Notes under the pieces: generated by a model
What the model saw: the letters and a program-made list of their open reading frames with translations, nothing else
Told to the model about the DNA's origin: nothing
Database searches by the model: none
In this document: piece after piece, positions 1 to 7,638 of the stretch
Position numbering within the stretch: the first letter of the stretch is position 1
Layout: each line of letters opens with the position of its first letter
Assembly (NCBI RefSeq): GCF_028622875.1
Contig: NZ_CP117709.1
Coordinates: forward strand, 6,203,001 to 6,267,000
DNA from: Streptomyces sp. MMBL 11-1
GTDB lineage: Bacteria; Actinomycetota; Actinomycetes; Streptomycetales; Streptomycetaceae
Direction of reading: 5' to 3'
DNA length: 64,000 bases
Position numbers and translations under genes: made by a program

Positions 1-2
1 AC

Positions 3-683
3 GTCGAGGACGTGCTGGAGCAGCAGCGCGCCTTCGTCGCCGACGCCTCGCACCAGCTGCGCAACCCGCTCGCCGCCCTGCTGCTGCGCATCGAGCTGCT
101 CGCCCTGGAGCTGCCCGAGGACAGCGAGGAGATCGCGGCCGTGCGCACCGAGGGCAAGCGGCTGGCCCGGGTTCTCGACGACCTCCTGGACCTCGCGCTG
201 GCCGAGCACGCCGAGGCGGACCTCCAGCTGACCGACATCGTTCCGCTCGCCGCCGAACGGGTCGCCTCCTGGCGACCGATGGCGGAGCGCGAGGGCGTGC
301 ACCTCACCCTGGACGGGGCCCCGGCCGCCACCGCCTGGGCCGACCCCGTCGCGCTCTCCAGCGCCCTGGACGCGGTGATCGACAACGCCCTGAAGTTCAC
401 CCCCGCCGGAGAGGACGTCACCGTCACCGTCGCCGCCGGAGCCCTCGTGACGACCGTCGTGGTCGCCGACCGGGGCCCCGGCCTCACCGAAGCGGAGCTG
501 GAGCGGGTCGGGGACCGCTTCTGGCGCAGCACCCGCCACCAGAACGTCAGCGGATCGGGCCTGGGACTCTCCATCTCCCGGGTGCTGCTCGCGGCGGGCG
601 GTGGCTCGATCGCGTACGAGCACCACGAACCGCACGGCCTGCGGGTGACCGTCTCGGTCCCCCGCGACCTGCCGGGGAGCTGA
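3..683 (+). CDS. Sensor histidine kinase, C-terminal part (5' end outside window)
   Basis: This is the catalytic end of a two-component sensor kinase that autophosphorylates on histidine and passes phosphate to a response regulator. The frame is open at the left edge, so the sensor, membrane and probable HAMP parts lie upstream. Visible motifs are the H-box FVADASHQLRNPLAAL (HisKA dimerisation helix, phosphoacceptor His), the N-box VIDNALKFTP, the G1 box VADRGPGL and the G2 box GSGLGLSI of the HATPase_c domain. It converges on the TAXI binding-protein gene. Its cognate regulator is presumably upstream of the window; the signal is unknown. Confidence 0.93.
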   Translation, partial: VEDVLEQQRAFVADASHQLRNPLAALLLRIELLALELPEDSEEIAAVRTEGKRLARVLDDLLDLALAEHAEADLQLTDIVPLAAERVASWRPMAEREGVHLTLDGAPAATAWADPVALSSALDAVIDNALKFTPAGEDVTVTVAAGALVTTVVVADRGPGLTEAELERVGDRFWRSTRHQNVSGSGLGLSISRVLLAAGGGSIAYEHHEPHGLRVTVSVPRDLPGS

Positions 684-727
684 ACAGCGGGGCCGCTGAA
701 CTCCTACGGCCACTGGCCCCTACGGCC

Positions 728-746
728 GCGCGGCCCCGGGCCGCGC
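728..746. terminator. Bidirectional hairpin between convergent genes
   Basis: GCGCGGCC and GGCCGCGC form an 8-bp perfect stem with a 3-nt loop, without a T-run. It sits between the kinase stop and the convergent TAXI gene stop, as expected for a Streptomyces GC-rich terminator. Confidence 0.45.
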
Positions 747-802
747 ACCGCACCGCCCGGGCCGCACCCCTTCCAGGCCCCCGGGCCCCCGGGCAGCGCT
801 GC

Positions 803-1804
803 CTACGGCTTCACCGAGCGGTAGTAAGCCTTGGCCCCGTCATGGACGTCCAGCGGATCCGTGTAGATCGCGGTCCGCAGATCCACCAACTGCGCCGCGT
901 GGACCTCGCGGCCGATCCGGTCCCGGCTGTTGATCACCGTCCGGGTGAAGGCCTCGGTCATGGCCGCGTCCGTACGGTCGGTCGTGACGAGCAGGTTGGC
1001 GACGGCGACCGTGGGCACCGCCTGACCCTGCTGGGCCTGCGGATACACATCGGCGGGCATCATGGCGGACCGGTAGAAGCGGGTGGGACCGGTCGCCGAC
1101 TGGAGCTTCGCGACCAGCTCGGCCTCCAGCGGCACCAGCCGGATGTCGAAGCGCCGCGACAGCTCCTGCACGGCCGCGGTCGGGAGCCCGCCCGACCAGA
1201 AGAACGCGTCGAGCCGGCCCTGGGTCAGCCGGACGGGCATGGTGTCGATGCCCACCGGCACCGGTGTGATGTCGTCGGCCGGATCGAGCCCCGCCGCAGC
1301 CAGCAGCCGGTCCGCGACCAGCCGTACCCCGGAGCCCTCCTGGCCGACGCCCACCCGCTTGCCCCGCAGACCGGAGACCGTCCGGACGTCGGAGTCGCGG
1401 GGGACGACCAGCTGGACGTAGTCGTCGTACAGCCGGACACAGCCGCGCAGCCGCTGGGCCCCCGGCCTGCCGTCGCGCAGATAGGTGGCGACGGCGTCGG
1501 CGGTGGCGATGGTGAAGTCCGCGTCGCCCGTCGCCACCCGGGCGAGGTTCTGCTGCGATCCCTCGCTGGTCCGCATCCGTATGGACACCTCCGGCATGTC
1601 CTTGGCGAGCGCGACCTCCAGCCGTTCCCCGTACCGCTGGTAGACGCCACTGGGCACTCCGGTGGAGAAGGTGAGCGACCCACGGGGGTCCCCCTCGCTC
1701 CCCTGGGGCAGCAACCACCACGCGAGCAGCCCGAGCACGACCGCGAGGACGGCGCCCGTCCGCAGAGTGCGCCGGCGGCCGGATCGGGACAGAGCGCGGA
1801 ACAT
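803..1804 (-). CDS. TAXI family TRAP transporter solute-binding protein
   Basis: This is an extracytoplasmic binding protein of the TAXI subclass of TRAP transporters, 333 aa, the usual size for the family. A basic N-terminus (RSGRRRTLRTG) precedes one hydrophobic segment (about residues 17-33, AVLAVVLGLLAWWLL), which is an uncleaved anchor or signal peptide; no lipobox cysteine is visible. The mature part opens with LTFSTGVPSGVYQRYGERL, which matches the TAXI start, and continues with a two-lobe binding fold (GDADFTIATADAVATY, RGKRVGVGQEGSGVR). TRAP systems also need a DctM/DctQ permease and none is encoded nearby, so the partner is elsewhere or the protein acts as a sensor accessory to the convergent kinase (inference). 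The ligand is unknown; glutamate or aromatic acids are typical for TAXI proteins. Confidence 0.88.
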   Translation of the reverse strand: MFRALSRSGRRRTLRTGAVLAVVLGLLAWWLLPQGSEGDPRGSLTFSTGVPSGVYQRYGERLEVALAKDMPEVSIRMRTSEGSQQNLARVATGDADFTIATADAVATYLRDGRPGAQRLRGCVRLYDDYVQLVVPRDSDVRTVSGLRGKRVGVGQEGSGVRLVADRLLAAAGLDPADDITPVPVGIDTMPVRLTQGRLDAFFWSGGLPTAAVQELSRRFDIRLVPLEAELVAKLQSATGPTRFYRSAMMPADVYPQAQQGQAVPTVAVANLLVTTDRTDAAMTEAFTRTVINSRDRIGREVHAAQLVDLRTAIYTDPLDVHDGAKAYYRSVKP

Positions 1805-1937
1805 GCGCGCGATCCTGCCAGCTCGACCGCCCCCCTGACCAGGCTTCCCCGTGAGGCCCGGCCCACAGCGGACGGGGAGGGCGGGGGAGGGGAGCCGCGA
1901 GGAAGGGGGTTGTCCGGCAACCGCCTACCCTTGTCCC

Positions 1938-3458
1938 ATGAGCAGCGGCAACCGGAGCGAAGCAGTGGACGTCCAGAAGAGCTACGAGGTGCGCACCTAC
2001 GGGTGCCAGATGAACGTCCATGACTCCGAACGGCTGTCGGGTCTCCTGGAGGGCGCCGGTTACGTCCGGGCCCCCGAAGGTTCCGACGGCGACGCCGACG
2101 TCGTCGTCTTCAACACCTGCGCGGTGCGGGAGAACGCCGACAACAAGCTGTACGGGAACCTCGGCCGCCTCGCGCCCATGAAGACCAAGCGCCCCGGCAT
2201 GCAGATCGCCGTCGGCGGCTGTCTCGCGCAGAAGGACCGCGACACCATCGTCAAGCGGGCCCCCTGGGTCGACGTCGTCTTCGGCACCCACAACATCGGC
2301 AAGCTGCCGGTCCTCCTGGAGCGCGCCCGCGTCCAGGAGGAGGCGCAGATCGAGATCGCCGAGTCCCTGGAAGCCTTCCCCTCCACGCTCCCCACCCGCC
2401 GCGAGTCCGCCTACGCCGCGTGGGTCTCCATCTCGGTCGGGTGCAACAACACCTGCACCTTCTGCATCGTCCCGGCGCTGCGCGGCAAGGAGAAGGACCG
2501 TCGCACCGGCGACATCCTGGCCGAGATCGAGGCCCTGGTCGCCGAGGGAGTCTCCGAGATCACCCTCCTCGGCCAGAACGTGAACGCGTACGGCTCCGAC
2601 ATCGGCGACCGCGAGGCCTTCTCCAAGCTGCTGCGTGCCTGCGGGGCCATCGAGGGCCTGGAGCGCGTCCGCTTCACCTCGCCGCACCCCCGCGACTTCA
2701 CCGACGACGTCATCGCCGCCATGGCCGAGACGCCCAACGTGATGCCGCAGCTGCACATGCCGATGCAGTCCGGATCGGACAGCATCCTGAAGGCGATGCG
2801 CCGCTCCTACCGCCAGGAGCGCTTCCTGGGGATCATCGAGAAGGTGCGCGCCGCGATGCCCGACGCCGCCATCTCCACCGACATCATCGTGGGCTTCCCC
2901 GGCGAGACGGAGGAGGACTTCGAGCAGACGATGCACGCCGTCCGCGAGGCGCGGTTCGCCAACGCGTTCACCTTCCAGTACTCCAAGCGTCCCGGGACCC
3001 CCGCCGCCGACATGGACGGCCAGATCCCCAAGGAGGTCGTCCAGGAGCGGTACATGCGCCTGTCCGCCCTTCAGGAGCAGATCTCCTGGGACGAGAACAA
3101 GAAGCAGGTCGGCCGCACCCTGGACGTCATGGTCGCGGAGGGCGAGGGCCGCAAGGACGGCGCCACCCGGCGACTCTCCGGCCGCGCCCCCGACAACCGG
3201 CTGGTGCACTTCACGCAGCCCGAGAAGGCCGTGCGCCCCGGCGACGTGGTGACCGTCGAGATCACCTACGCCGCCCCGCACCACCTGCTCGCCGAGGGCA
3301 CGCCGCTCGCCGTACGGTCCACCCGCTCGGGCGACGCCTGGGAGAAGCGCACCACCGAGGCCGCCGCCAAGCCCGCCGGAGTGATGCTCGGCCTCCCCGG
3401 CATCGGCGCCCCGGACCCGCTCCCGGCCGCCACGGCCCCGGCCTGCGGCATCGGCTGA
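1938..3458 (+). CDS. miaB: tRNA-2-methylthio-N6-dimethylallyladenosine synthase MiaB
   Basis: This radical-SAM methylthiotransferase converts i6A37 to ms2i6A37 in tRNAs reading UNN codons. The protein is 506 aa from ATG 1938; an upstream in-frame extension to 1851 is not needed. The N-terminal UPF0004 domain has its three cluster-binding cysteines in YGCQMN, FNTCAV and GGCLAQ. The radical-SAM CxxxCxxC is CNNTCTFC (about residues 169-176). The C-terminal TRAM domain spans roughly 395-460 and binds tRNA. The Ala/Pro-rich C-terminal tail is typical of actinobacteria. miaA, which makes the i6A substrate, lies about 1.5 kb downstream on the same strand, so both steps of the pathway are clustered. 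Confidence 0.97.
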   Translation: MSSGNRSEAVDVQKSYEVRTYGCQMNVHDSERLSGLLEGAGYVRAPEGSDGDADVVVFNTCAVRENADNKLYGNLGRLAPMKTKRPGMQIAVGGCLAQKDRDTIVKRAPWVDVVFGTHNIGKLPVLLERARVQEEAQIEIAESLEAFPSTLPTRRESAYAAWVSISVGCNNTCTFCIVPALRGKEKDRRTGDILAEIEALVAEGVSEITLLGQNVNAYGSDIGDREAFSKLLRACGAIEGLERVRFTSPHPRDFTDDVIAAMAETPNVMPQLHMPMQSGSDSILKAMRRSYRQERFLGIIEKVRAAMPDAAISTDIIVGFPGETEEDFEQTMHAVREARFANAFTFQYSKRPGTPAADMDGQIPKEVVQERYMRLSALQEQISWDENKKQVGRTLDVMVAEGEGRKDGATRRLSGRAPDNRLVHFTQPEKAVRPGDVVTVEITYAAPHHLLAEGTPLAVRSTRSGDAWEKRTTEAAAKPAGVMLGLPGIGAPDPLPAATAPACGIG

Positions 3459-3540
3459 CGGATCGCGTCCGGTCGGCGGAGCCCGAACGCCGACCGGCCC
3501 CGACGGCCGAAGCCGGCCGACGCCCCGGGACCCTCGGCCG

Positions 3541-3666
3541 TCGGCTCCGGCCCTCGGGGCCTGTGCGGCCGATCGGCTCCGGCCCTCGGGTTCCGCGCGC
3601 CCGACCGGCCCGGTCCTCGGGTCCCGCGCGGCCGTCGGCCCCCGCCCACGGGTCCCGCGCGGTAGG
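3541..3666 (+). repeat. Imperfect ~32-bp tandem repeat, about 4 copies
   Basis: Units begin TCGGCTCCGGCCCTCGGG (3541), TCGGCTCCGGCCCTCGGG (3573), CCGGCCCGGTCCTCGGGT (3605) and TCGGCCCCCGCCCACGGG (3635). The first two share their first 18 bases and later copies drift, with a common CCGCGCGGCCG-like second half. It fills the miaB-downstream spacer. It is a minisatellite-like array of no known function. Confidence 0.6.
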
Positions 3667-3706
3667 CCGGCCCCGGCCCCGGCCTCATGCAAGTACGCTG
3701 ACCGGC

Positions 3707-4423
3707 ATGCTTGTCGCCGCCGCCGTGTGTCCCTGCCCGCCGCTCCTGGTGCCCGAGGTCGCCGCCGGTGCCGCCCCCGAGCTCGACGCCGCGCGTGACG
3801 CGTGCCTCGACGCCGTGGGAGTGCTCGCCGCCTCGCGCCCGGACCTGCTCGTCGTCGTGGGGCCGGGCGACGACCTGTCCGCAGGGCCCCACCCGGCCGG
3901 GGCGCACGGGACCTTCCGTGGCGTCGGCGTGGACCTCGACGTGACGCTCGGCAACGCACCGCGGTCCGCCGCCCCGGACCGGCCGCTGCCGCAGTCCCTC
4001 ACCGTGGGCGCCTGGCTGCTGGGCCGGGCCCGTTGGACAGGCGCTCCCGCCGAAGGGTTCGCCGTGGCGGAGAGCGAGGCCGCCCCGGAGTGCGCGGAGG
4101 CCGGCCGCACCCTCGCCCGGCGGGCCGAGCGGGTCGCGCTCCTGGTGATGGGCGACGGCAGCGCCTGCCGCACCCTCAAGGCCCCCGGCTACCTGGACGA
4201 GCGGGCCGCCGCCTTCGACGCCCGCGCCACCGCTGCGCTCGGCTCCGCGGACCTCGACGCCCTCGCGTCGCTCGACGCGTCGCTCGCCCGAGAGCTCAAG
4301 GCCGCCGGACGGGCCCCCTGGCAGCTGCTCGGCGGTGCCGCGCGGGACGCCGGGCTCGTCGGCCGGCTGCTGTACGAGGACGCCCCGTACGGCGTGGGCT
4401 ACACCGTCGCCGCCTGGTCCTGA
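3707..4423 (+). CDS. Class III extradiol dioxygenase B-like hypothetical protein
   Basis: This 238-aa protein starts at the ATG in the GACCGGCATGCTTGTC context. Its opening (AAAVCPCPPLLVPEVA), the segment RPDLLVVVGPGDDLSAGP and the C-terminal EDAPYGVGYTVAAW resemble the LigB/class III extradiol dioxygenase fold family that is conserved between miaB and miaA in streptomycetes. The canonical metal-binding histidines of true LigB enzymes are not obvious: His is scarce and CPCPP takes the usual opening position. Catalytic activity is therefore uncertain. No signal peptide or membrane segment is visible, so it is probably cytosolic. The conserved position between tRNA-modification genes may reflect synteny only. 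Confidence 0.75.
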   Translation: MLVAAAVCPCPPLLVPEVAAGAAPELDAARDACLDAVGVLAASRPDLLVVVGPGDDLSAGPHPAGAHGTFRGVGVDLDVTLGNAPRSAAPDRPLPQSLTVGAWLLGRARWTGAPAEGFAVAESEAAPECAEAGRTLARRAERVALLVMGDGSACRTLKAPGYLDERAAAFDARATAALGSADLDALASLDASLARELKAAGRAPWQLLGGAARDAGLVGRLLYEDAPYGVGYTVAAWS

Positions 4424-4487
4424 ACGCGACGGCGGCGGGTACGGAGCACTCGGCCCCGTACCCGCCGCCGTTCCGCGGTCACCCGGG

Positions 4488-4790
4488 TCAGGGGGCGGGC
4501 GGCGGCGGAGGAGGAGTGCTGCCGGGATTCCCCGGAGTATCGGGGCTCCCCGGGGCGCCGGGGGTACCGGGAGTGCCCCCGTCCTTGTGCCCCAGCTTGT
4601 CCACGGCCTCCTTGGCCTTGCGCGTACCCGAATCGATCTTGTCGCTGTATTTGCCCTTGGTCTTCTGGTCGACCGTGCGCGCGGCCTTGTCGAGGCCCTG
4701 CTCGATCTTGCCCCCGTGCTGCTGCGCGAGGTCGCCGACCTTGTCCTTGGCCGGTCCCAGCTTGGCCTTCAGGTTGTCCAGGAACCCCAT
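4488..4790 (-). CDS. MT0933-like small antitoxin family protein with collagen-like tail
   Basis: This 100-aa protein has ATG at 4790 preceded by an AGGTGA ribosome site. The first ~65 residues are a charged, Lys-rich amphipathic helix (MGFLDNLKAKLGPAKDKVGD..., QKTKGKYSDKIDSGTRKAKEAVD), which is the MT0933-like antitoxin signature (related in look to CsbD stress proteins). The last ~30 residues are GTPGTPGAPGSPDTPGNPGS followed by a proline run, a collagen-like Gly-x-Pro tail. No toxin gene is adjacent, so the antitoxin name is family-derived only. It converges on the dioxygenase-like gene and is divergent from miaA. Confidence 0.8.
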   Translation of the reverse strand: MGFLDNLKAKLGPAKDKVGDLAQQHGGKIEQGLDKAARTVDQKTKGKYSDKIDSGTRKAKEAVDKLGHKDGGTPGTPGAPGSPDTPGNPGSTPPPPPPAP

Positions 4791-5001
4791 TGGGTCACCT
4801 TCCGTGCAGTGAGGACTGTTGAGGACTGTGCGTGGGAGTGTTCTCCCGCCCCCATTGTCCGTTACCTGTCCGTTCCTGCCGTTTTTACTCGCCTTATCGC
4901 GCTTCCGCGGCGCGTCCTTGACCTGGCTCTCCGCGCTCGCCCGCGTCCTCATGGACACCCGGCGTGTTCGGGAGGGCCCGGATATTTGGGAGACTGTCCG
5001 G

Positions 5002-5940
5002 GTGACCCCTCCCGCTTCCGCCCCTCGCGTCATCACCGTCGTAGGCCCCACCGCAGCCGGAAAGTCGGATCTGGGGGTCTTCCTCGCCCAGCGGCTCGGC
5101 GGTGAGGTGATCAACGCCGACTCCATGCAGCTCTACCGGGGAATGGACATCGGCACCGCGAAGCTGACGCTCCCCGAACGCGACGGCGTGCCGCACCGGC
5201 TGCTGGACATCTGGGACGTCACCGAGACCGCCAGCGTCGCCGAGTACCAGCGGCTGGCCCGTCTGGAGATCGACCGGCTGCTCTCCGAAGGGCGCACGCC
5301 GATCCTGGTCGGCGGGTCCGGGCTGTACGTGAAGGGCGCCATCGACGCCCTGGAGTTCCCCGGTACGGACCCCGAAGTGCGCGCCCGGCTCGAAGCGGAG
5401 CTGGCCGAGCGCGGCTCGGGCGCCCTGCACGAACGCCTCGCCGCCGCCGACCCGGATGCCGCCCGGTCCATCCTGGCGAGCAACGGCCGCCGCATCGTCC
5501 GCGCCCTCGAGGTCATCGAGATCACCGGCAAGCCCTTCACCGCCAATCTCCCCGGCGAGGAGCCCGTCTACGACGCCGTGCAGATCGGCGTCGACGTGGA
5601 CCGCCCCGAACTGGACGAGCGCATCGCCCTGCGCGTCGACCGGATGTGGGAGGCGGGGCTCGTGGACGAGGTGCGCGCCCTGGAGGCGTCAGGGCTGCGC
5701 GAGGGCCTCACGGCCTCCCGGGCCCTCGGCTACCAGCAGATCCTCGCGGTGCTCGCGGGGGAGTGCACCGAGGACGACGCGCGGGCCGAGACCGTGCGCG
5801 CCACCAAGCGCTTCGCCCGCCGCCAGGACTCGTGGTTCCGGCGTGACCCGCGTGTCGTGTGGCTCGGCGGCGGACAGCGTGACCGGGGGGAACTCCCGCA
5901 CCGCGCGCTGATGTTGGTCGAACGGGCGGTCACAGCCTGA
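5002..5940 (+). CDS. miaA: tRNA dimethylallyltransferase MiaA
   Basis: MiaA transfers the dimethylallyl group of DMAPP to N6 of A37 in tRNAs reading UNN codons, making the substrate of MiaB. From GTG 5002 the protein is 312 aa, the normal length. The P-loop is VVGPTAAGKSDLG near the N-terminus; next come NADSMQLYRGMDIGTAK (substrate-binding Asp/Ser) and GGSGLYVKGAIDAL. The C-terminal RATKRFARRQDSWFRRDPR is the tRNA-binding signature. The frame stays open to 4819, but the longer product would lack the family N-terminus, so 5002 is preferred. Confidence 0.96.
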   Translation: MTPPASAPRVITVVGPTAAGKSDLGVFLAQRLGGEVINADSMQLYRGMDIGTAKLTLPERDGVPHRLLDIWDVTETASVAEYQRLARLEIDRLLSEGRTPILVGGSGLYVKGAIDALEFPGTDPEVRARLEAELAERGSGALHERLAAADPDAARSILASNGRRIVRALEVIEITGKPFTANLPGEEPVYDAVQIGVDVDRPELDERIALRVDRMWEAGLVDEVRALEASGLREGLTASRALGYQQILAVLAGECTEDDARAETVRATKRFARRQDSWFRRDPRVVWLGGGQRDRGELPHRALMLVERAVTA

Positions 5941-6041
5941 TCACGTGATGGCATCGGGAAGCTCCGCCCGTCAATGCGGCACCCGTGAGCGTGCCATCAT
6001 CGAGCATCGATCCACCAGTGAAGTCCGAGTTGGGAGGGCGC

Positions 6042-6500
6042 GTGGCGATGGAGGCCGGCCCTCGCGACACGGAGCAGCGCGACACCGAGCACGACGTGCC
6101 GTCACCGCGGGAGACCGCGGGACGGCTGAGCCCTGACGGGCCCGAGGAGCAGGACGTGACCCCCGAGGTCGAGGTCGAGCTGCGGCCCACCCGCAAGCTA
6201 CGGATCTGGCAGCTCGCGCCCATCGTCGTGCTGGCCGCGGTCGGCTCGCTGATGTTCGCCTTCCCCCTCGCCTTCGAGTTCGGCGACGGCGGAGCCATCG
6301 TCGCCATGCTGGGGCTCCTGATCAGCTGCTGCGCGGCCGGCTGGGGCATGATGGCGGCCCGCCGCGTCGGTCACACCTGGCCGGGACTGCCCGCCCGTGG
6401 CTCCGGCGACCGCCCCGACTGGCGGGTGATCGCGCTGTACGTGGCGACCGGCGTCGCCCTGGTCGCCCTCGCCGTCTGGCGCGTGGACCGGCTGCGCTGA
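6042..6500 (+). CDS. Conserved small membrane protein
   Basis: The product is about 152 aa, with a GTG start behind GGGAGGGCG (ATG six bases later is an alternative). A polar acidic N-terminal ~50 residues (MEAGPRDTEQRDTEHDV...) is followed by three hydrophobic segments: LAPIVVLAAVGSLMFAFPLA, GAIVAMLGLLISCCAAGWGMM and VIALYVATGVALVALAVW. It is predicted to be an integral membrane protein with a cytosolic N-terminus. I do not recognise a characterised family. It lies between miaA and dapF on the same strand. Confidence 0.75.
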   Translation: MAMEAGPRDTEQRDTEHDVPSPRETAGRLSPDGPEEQDVTPEVEVELRPTRKLRIWQLAPIVVLAAVGSLMFAFPLAFEFGDGGAIVAMLGLLISCCAAGWGMMAARRVGHTWPGLPARGSGDRPDWRVIALYVATGVALVALAVWRVDRLR

Positions 6501-6600
6501 CGCCCGCCTGCCCGCCCGCCGGGCCCGCTCGCGCGGGACAACGGGCCGGACGCGGGGTCCGCGCGCGCGGGGTGTCGGTGCCTCCTCGTACAGTTGGCGT

Positions 6601-7467
6601 GTGAGCACTCCGCAGATCGCCTTCCTCAAGGGTCACGGCACCGAGAACGACTTCGTGATCGTCCCGGACCCGGACAACGCCCTCACGCTGCCCGCCGCCG
6701 TCGTCGCCCGGCTCTGCGACCGCCGGGCCGGCATCGGCGGGGACGGCCTGCTGCACGTCGTGCGGTCCGCCGCCCACCCCGAGGCGCGGGACATGGCGGA
6801 CGCGGCCGAGTGGTTCATGGACTACCGCAACGCGGACGGCTCGATCGCCGAGATGTGCGGCAACGGCGTGCGCGTCTTCGCCCACTACCTCCAGCGCGCC
6901 GGCCTCGTCGAGGAGGGCGACCTGACCGTCGCCACCCGGGGCGGCCCCAAGCGCGTGCACCTCGCCAAGAACGGCGACATCACCGTCTCCATGGGGCGCG
7001 CCCTGCTGCCCGAGAAGAGCGTCACGGTCACCGTCGGCGACCGCAGCTGGCCCGCCCGCAACGTCAACATGGGCAACCCGCACGCGGTCGCCTTCGTCGA
7101 CGACCTGGACCACGCCGGCGACCTGTTCACCGCTCCGCCCATCAGCCCCGAGGCCGTCTACCCCGAAGGCGTCAACGTCGAGTTCGTCGTCGACCGGGGC
7201 CCGCGCCACGTGGGCATGCGCGTCCACGAGCGGGGCTCCGGCGAGACCCGTTCCTGCGGCACCGGTGCCTGCGCGGTCGCCGTCGCCACCGCCCGCCGGG
7301 ACGGCGCCGACCCCGCCGGGACAGGCCTCCCCGTCACCTACCGGGTGGATCTCCCCGGCGGCACCCTCGCCATCACCGAGCACCCCGACGGCACGATCGA
7401 CATGACCGGGCCCGCGGTGATCGTCGCCGAGGGCGTCATCGACCCGGACTGGCTCGAAACCTCTTGA
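6601..7467 (+). CDS. dapF: Diaminopimelate epimerase DapF
   Basis: DapF interconverts LL- and meso-diaminopimelate, a late step of lysine and peptidoglycan precursor synthesis. It is a cofactor-independent, two-base epimerase. The 288-aa product starts at GTG (STPQIAFLKGHGTENDF). The two catalytic cysteines are in EMCGNGVRVFAHY (first half) and SCGTGACAVAVA (second half). NADGSIAEMCGN and VNMGNPHAVAFV are conserved substrate-loop motifs. Streptomyces peptidoglycan contains LL-DAP, so the enzyme supplies meso-DAP mainly for lysine (established knowledge). Confidence 0.97.
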   Translation: MSTPQIAFLKGHGTENDFVIVPDPDNALTLPAAVVARLCDRRAGIGGDGLLHVVRSAAHPEARDMADAAEWFMDYRNADGSIAEMCGNGVRVFAHYLQRAGLVEEGDLTVATRGGPKRVHLAKNGDITVSMGRALLPEKSVTVTVGDRSWPARNVNMGNPHAVAFVDDLDHAGDLFTAPPISPEAVYPEGVNVEFVVDRGPRHVGMRVHERGSGETRSCGTGACAVAVATARRDGADPAGTGLPVTYRVDLPGGTLAITEHPDGTIDMTGPAVIVAEGVIDPDWLETS

Positions 7468-7638
7468 GGAATGGCTCACTCGAAACGATGACCGGCCCGA
7501 GCTTCGCTCGAATGGGTGATCCGTTTCACGCTGGGCGAGAGCTGGACTGCGCCACGTGGTGGGGTCGATAGCATCAAGCACCGGCCCCGAGGGGCATCCG
7601 CCCCTCCTCAGCGCCGGTCGACGTCGCCGGAGGTGCCC

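Noticed and set aside
840..3959. 1039-codon minus-strand frame across the TAXI gene and miaB
   Set aside because: It is out of frame with the TAXI gene and antisense to miaB; no ribosome site or family motif.
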